From: Candidatus Chloroploca sp. Khr17
GTDB taxonomy: Bacteria; Chloroflexota; Chloroflexia; Chloroflexales; Chloroflexaceae
Assembly (NCBI RefSeq): GCF_004138165.1
Contig: NZ_RYFF01000026.1
Coordinates: 1 to 64,000, forward strand
Direction: 5' to 3'
Length of the DNA stretch: 64,000 nt
The notes under the pieces were generated by a model, which was not told the DNA's origin, ran no database searches, and saw only the letters and a program-made list of their open reading frames with translations. Positions 60,501 through 64,000 of this stretch are shown here, piece by piece. Both the position numbers and the translations under genes were made by a program. Position 1 is the first letter of the stretch, and every line of letters starts with the position of its first letter.

Positions 60501-62314
60501 AGGCCGGAGAGCGGGTGCTGATCCATGCTGCCGCTGGCGGGGTTGGCATGGCCGCAGTGTACCTGGCCCGGCGCGCAGGTGCCGAGGTCTTTGCGACTGC
60601 TGGCAGCCCTGCCAAGCGTGACTACGTGCGCTCGCTTGGGGTCACACATGTCTTTGACTCGCGCTCGCTCGACTTTGCCGATGGCGTACGTGCTGCCACT
60701 GGTGGCGAGGGTGTCGACCTAGTGTTGAACTCGCTTGCCGGGGATGTTGTGCCGCGCAGCCTGGAGTTGCTGCGGGCGGGTGGGCGCTTCCTGGAGCTTG
60801 GCAAGCGTGATCATCTGACGGCGAGCCAGGTGGCCGGTCTCGACCGGCAGATTGCCTACCATGTGATCGACTGGGGCGATGAGGCGCGCAGCGATCCGGC
60901 GCTGATCCGCAGGCTTTTGCTTGATGTGCTTGATAGCGTAGGTCGCGGTGAGCTACCTCCGTTGCCGTTGCGCGTCTTTCCGCTGGAAGAGGCCGCTGCT
61001 GCCTTCCGCTTTATGGCGCAGGCTCGCCATATCGGCAAGGTGATTGTGACCCACGCGAATACGGGTGTTGCTGCTGCCATCAGTGCCGACGCGACGTATC
61101 TGATCACAGGCGGCCTGAGCGGGCTTGGCTTGCTTACCGCACGCTGGTTGGCCGAGCGCGGTGCGCGCCATCTTGCGCTGATGGGCCGTCGTGCTGCTGG
61201 CGATGAGGCCCTGGCAACGCTTGCGGAACTCGCGCATATGGGCACGCAGGTGATGACGGTGAGCGGGGATGTCGCGCAGGCCGGGGATGTTGCTGGTGCG
61301 CTGGCGCGCATTGAGGCTGAGATGCCGCCACTTCGGGGCATCATCCACGCGGCAGGTGTGCTCGACGATGGCGCAGTGACCCAGCAAACCTGGCCGCGCT
61401 TCCGCCATACGCTCGCCCCCAAGGTTGATGGCGCGATGCACCTCCACGCCCAGACGGTCGGCAAGCACCTCGATTTCTTTGTGCTCTACTCGTCGGCTGC
61501 GGCGCTGCTAGGTTCACCCGGCCAGAGCAACCACGCTGCGGCCAACAGTTACCTCGATGCCCTGGCGCATCGCCGGCGGGCTGATGGTCTGCCCGCCTTG
61601 AGCATCAACTGGGGGGCCTGGAGCGAAGTGGGGGCAGCCGTTAGCACGGGTACCGTCGAGCGCATCGGCACGCATGGTCTTGGGGCGATTGCGCCTGCCC
61701 AGGGGCTTGCCTTGCTTGGCCGCATGCTCGAGGCTGCGCCGCCCCAGGTAGGAGTGACCCCGATCAACTGGCCTATCTTCCTTGAGCGTTTTGGGGGCAA
61801 CCCGTCCCCCTTCTTGCGTGAATTTATCACAACGTCGCGCGCCCAGGCACCCACAGCGACACCTGAGCGCACCTCGACCGACCCCGAGCTTGTCCGCCAA
61901 CTGGCCGAGGCTGCGCCCCATCGTCGGCTTGATCTGTTGCGCAATTTTGTGCGCGAAACCACGGGTCGGGTGCTCGGTCTCGCCGCTGCCCGCATCGACG
62001 ACGAGAGGCCGCTGAGTGCGCTTGGTCTTGACTCACTGATGGCCGTCGAGCTGCGCAACCTGCTTGGCGCTGGCCTGGGCCTGCCGCGCCGTCTGCCGGC
62101 CACCCTGGTTTTTGACTACCCGACTGTTGCTGCGATGACAACCTATCTTGCCAGCGAAGCCTTGCCTGCTACGCCATCCACCGCTGACGAAGAGCATCCC
62201 ACCCACGTGAGTGCGCCGACCAGTGACACCGACGTCACCACGATGCTTGACGCCTTAGAAGATCTATCTGACGAGGAGATCGATCGGCTCCTTGCCGAGA
62301 AGCTACGGGATTGA
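54515..62314 (+). CDS. Type I PKS 4: KS-AT-DH-cMT-ER-KR-ACP
   Basis: 2599 residues. Docking helix about 1-35. KS about 36-455 (C209). AT about 568-870: GHSVGE (S666), HAFHSA, so malonyl-CoA. DH about 945-1215: H976 is present, but the motif reads HRVFTTTILP, with Thr in place of Gly; HPALLDACLQ is normal. cMT about 1280-1620: [16 protein letters not shown] about 1863-2180: HAAAGGVG and FKDVLNLLGMYPG. KR about 2193-2390: ITGGLSGLG, LDD, Ser present, but the catalytic Tyr position is His (GQSNHAAAN, H2340). ACP serine S2507. If all domains act, it adds an alpha-methyl, fully reduced unit. The fifth PKS gene starts two bases after its stop. Confidence 0.9.
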   Translation: MSNVTEQSTQLSPLKRAFLAIEELQARLEATEHARREPIALVGLGLRFPGASTPEALWQLLCAGTDAIGAIPPERWDVEAYFDPDPGAPGKMTQREGGFLREVDRFDPQFFGLAPREAAAMDPQQRLLLEVTWEALERAGLAPSRMMGSPTGVFVALTTGDYRSVHLAARGLDGLDAYFASGVADSIASGRISYVLGLQGPSLTVDTACSSSLVAVHLAVQSLRVGECRTAIAGAANLILSPENSITLSKYQMLAPDARCKFGDARADGFVRGEGVAALVLKRLSDALADGDPVLAVIRGSAANQDGASSGLTAPNGPAQEAVIRAALADARLAPAEVSYVEAHGTGTSLGDPIELQALGAVFGPARPETRPLVVGSIKTNIGHLEATAGMAGLIKLVLMLRHRHIPASLHFVTPSPHVAWDELPLRVPTALEPWPTAAPLVAGVSSFGFSGTNVHLVLEAAPAREPALPVSPQPEAKERPVHLLALAAKSASALRSLATSYAATLSAADAPPLADAAWTANSGRSHFAHRLAVVAEHSAAAAAALEAYARGEVAAGLVARHAERTDPPRVAFLFTGQGSQYAGMSRGLYQTQPVFRAALDRCAAILARHLDRPLHEILFAEPGSAAAQLLDQTTFTQPVLVALEVALAELWRSWGVEPAALLGHSVGEYAAAIVAGVLSLEDGLALVATRGRLMGALPAGGAMAAIFAPASTVEAAVAAHGGGVVVAAYNGPEHLVIAGPEAAVVTLIERFTAAGVRAQRLNVSHAFHSALLEPMLAELEQAAASVTLNPPRLRLLSNLSGGAVGNEITTPAYWRRHAREPVRFAEGVEQLARLGCDIFLEIGPHPTLLSIAQTVLPPDTGTWLPSLRKGRDDWQVLLASLADAYTSGATIDWVGFDRAYARHKLSLPTYPFERERYWVAPRRGALKYGFHEREHRSARRSDDHPLLGRRLRSALRQIQFEQVLASGDLAYFDEHRVFTTTILPAAAFVELALAAARAALQATLPALDDVVIHAPLGMEADGPRIVQTVVTPDGTGATIEILSQGENEQAWSLHATVTALPRPVGSLFDGALETGADQATLVAARERCPDEVAPATHYAALAAHGLSLGPSLQAVRQIWRGNGEAVGALALPEGELPDAGRYLLHPALLDACLQLLAIALPENEATYLPIALDHLRIYGPTGARAVAHARLLPSEGGAGRRETLAGMVRLFNEDGTLLAELDGLRLKRAEAVSLHRSGYGTPDDWLYEVAWQPLAVTATLAPAATLLAAPAVVATAAVARLGLLDAELNLAHYSALTPALEALAGDYIVRALMACGWQPAPGERFTTAALARMLGVAAPYHELLGRFLTILAEEGLLRSADGGWEVVAVPQVSDTQGRAETLVARFPAARGDIEMTRRCGEALADALRGAVDPLQLLFPGGSLATAEQLYRESPLARAYTSLLAEAVAAAVAAVPTGRTLRVLEIGAGTGGATSAVLPRLDPAHTSYCFTDISPLFLARARETFAAYPFVDYQMLDIEADPLAQGFVAGSFDLVIAANVIHATADLQRSLANLRRLLAPSGVVLLLEMTAPLRWIDISFGLTSGWWKFADRALRPAYPLLSREGWLSLLRGVGLEAPEALPGPDSAVPPGLEYQHILVARGPQQTLAASADCPDLLIFADEGGVGAALASLVRAGGGRATLLYRRALLARQSAEHDHAASGLPDELAQLLHESSGPDQDSWDGMVYLWPLDAPAFAEGSANLVADQQALLGGALHLAQAMLREGVNSRLWLATRGGTPAGATAVEPMQAMLWGFGKTLALEHPELRVVCVDLDPAPDVDAAAALFDEVLRGEEPQVARRGARRLAARLGRATIGATIVDAQPVELVITERGTLDNLVLRPMTRRTPGPGEVEIRVAATGLNFKDVLNLLGMYPGDPGQPGSECAGTVVAVGSGVTGLHPGDEVVALASGSFRSYVTVDAKLVALRPPSLSAEAALTIPIAYVTAAFALQHLGGMQAGERVLIHAAAGGVGMAAVYLARRAGAEVFATAGSPAKRDYVRSLGVTHVFDSRSLDFADGVRAATGGEGVDLVLNSLAGDVVPRSLELLRAGGRFLELGKRDHLTASQVAGLDRQIAYHVIDWGDEARSDPALIRRLLLDVLDSVGRGELPPLPLRVFPLEEAAAAFRFMAQARHIGKVIVTHANTGVAAAISADATYLITGGLSGLGLLTARWLAERGARHLALMGRRAAGDEALATLAELAHMGTQVMTVSGDVAQAGDVAGALARIEAEMPPLRGIIHAAGVLDDGAVTQQTWPRFRHTLAPKVDGAMHLHAQTVGKHLDFFVLYSSAAALLGSPGQSNHAAANSYLDALAHRRRADGLPALSINWGAWSEVGAAVSTGTVERIGTHGLGAIAPAQGLALLGRMLEAAPPQVGVTPINWPIFLERFGGNPSPFLREFITTSRAQAPTATPERTSTDPELVRQLAEAAPHRRLDLLRNFVRETTGRVLGLAAARIDDERPLSALGLDSLMAVELRNLLGAGLGLPRRLPATLVFDYPTVAAMTTYLASEALPATPSTADEEHPTHVSAPTSDTDVTTMLDALEDLSDEEIDRLLAEKLRD

Positions 62315-62316
62315 GT

Positions 62317-64000
<1,684 letters not shown>

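Overview
The window is 64 kb of bacterial chromosome, high in GC and rich in repeats. Gene content and style suggest a filamentous member of the Chloroflexota, probably order Chloroflexales. The hints are an NMT1/THI5 lipoprotein next to a lone permease, DUF1028, DUF2231, many palindromic dispersed repeats, and cyanobacteria/myxobacteria-like modular PKSs. This is inference from family style; no rRNA or other taxonomic marker lies in the window, and I see no tRNA, rRNA or CRISPR array.

Region 1 (1-8.0 kb) is mobile and repeat-rich. An IS200/IS605 element (tnpA plus the start of tnpB, running off the left edge) has cut the 3' end of a DUF4258 gene. A complete IS1182-type element with 23-bp perfect terminal repeats sits inside a palindromic MITE-like repeat. 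A secreted SGNH-hydrolase-like protein with a PKD-type domain follows, then a divergent DUF1028/YigZ pair, then a repeat island holding a second MITE-like element.

Region 2 (8.0-24.5 kb) is mostly housekeeping and transport. It holds a two-gene SF1 helicase operon (Dna2/Nam7-like, then UvrD-like), an AI-2E family permease, DUF2231, PlsC, an ABC permease with an NMT1/THI5-like lipoprotein, a large secreted protein with a papain-like C-terminus, a phosphomannomutase/phosphoglucomutase, a GNAT, a PadR regulator, and modA-modB-mop. Neither transporter has its ATPase in the window. A TrmO fragment follows mop directly.

Region 3 (24.5-33.6 kb) is accessory and decaying. It has a HicB-like/PIN toxin-antitoxin pair and a copper/heme locus: MbnH and MbnP, the 'metallo-mystery pair', a c-type cytochrome, and two paralogous small membrane proteins sharing a CxIHC...FLC signature. 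Around these lie a beta-helix surface protein with a frameshift and a string of remnants: a possible GNAT tail, a CobW C-terminus, a WD40 N-terminus fused by deletion to a BtuF-like fragment.

Region 4 (33.6-64 kb) is one large plus-strand type I polyketide synthase operon, continuing past the right edge. It starts after an AT-rich leader with a flippase, an asparagine-synthetase-like protein whose glutaminase Cys2 is Ser, and a type II thioesterase. Then come KS-AT-DH(degenerate)-KR-ACP, KS-AT-DH-ER-KR-ACP, KS-AT-cMT-ACP, KS-AT-DH-cMT-ER-KR-ACP, and the KS of a fifth PKS. The likely product is a C-methylated, partly reduced polyketide chain, possibly amidated or cyclised by the AsnB-like enzyme and exported by the flippase. 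Several reductive domains have changed catalytic residues, so the product cannot be read simply from the domain order.
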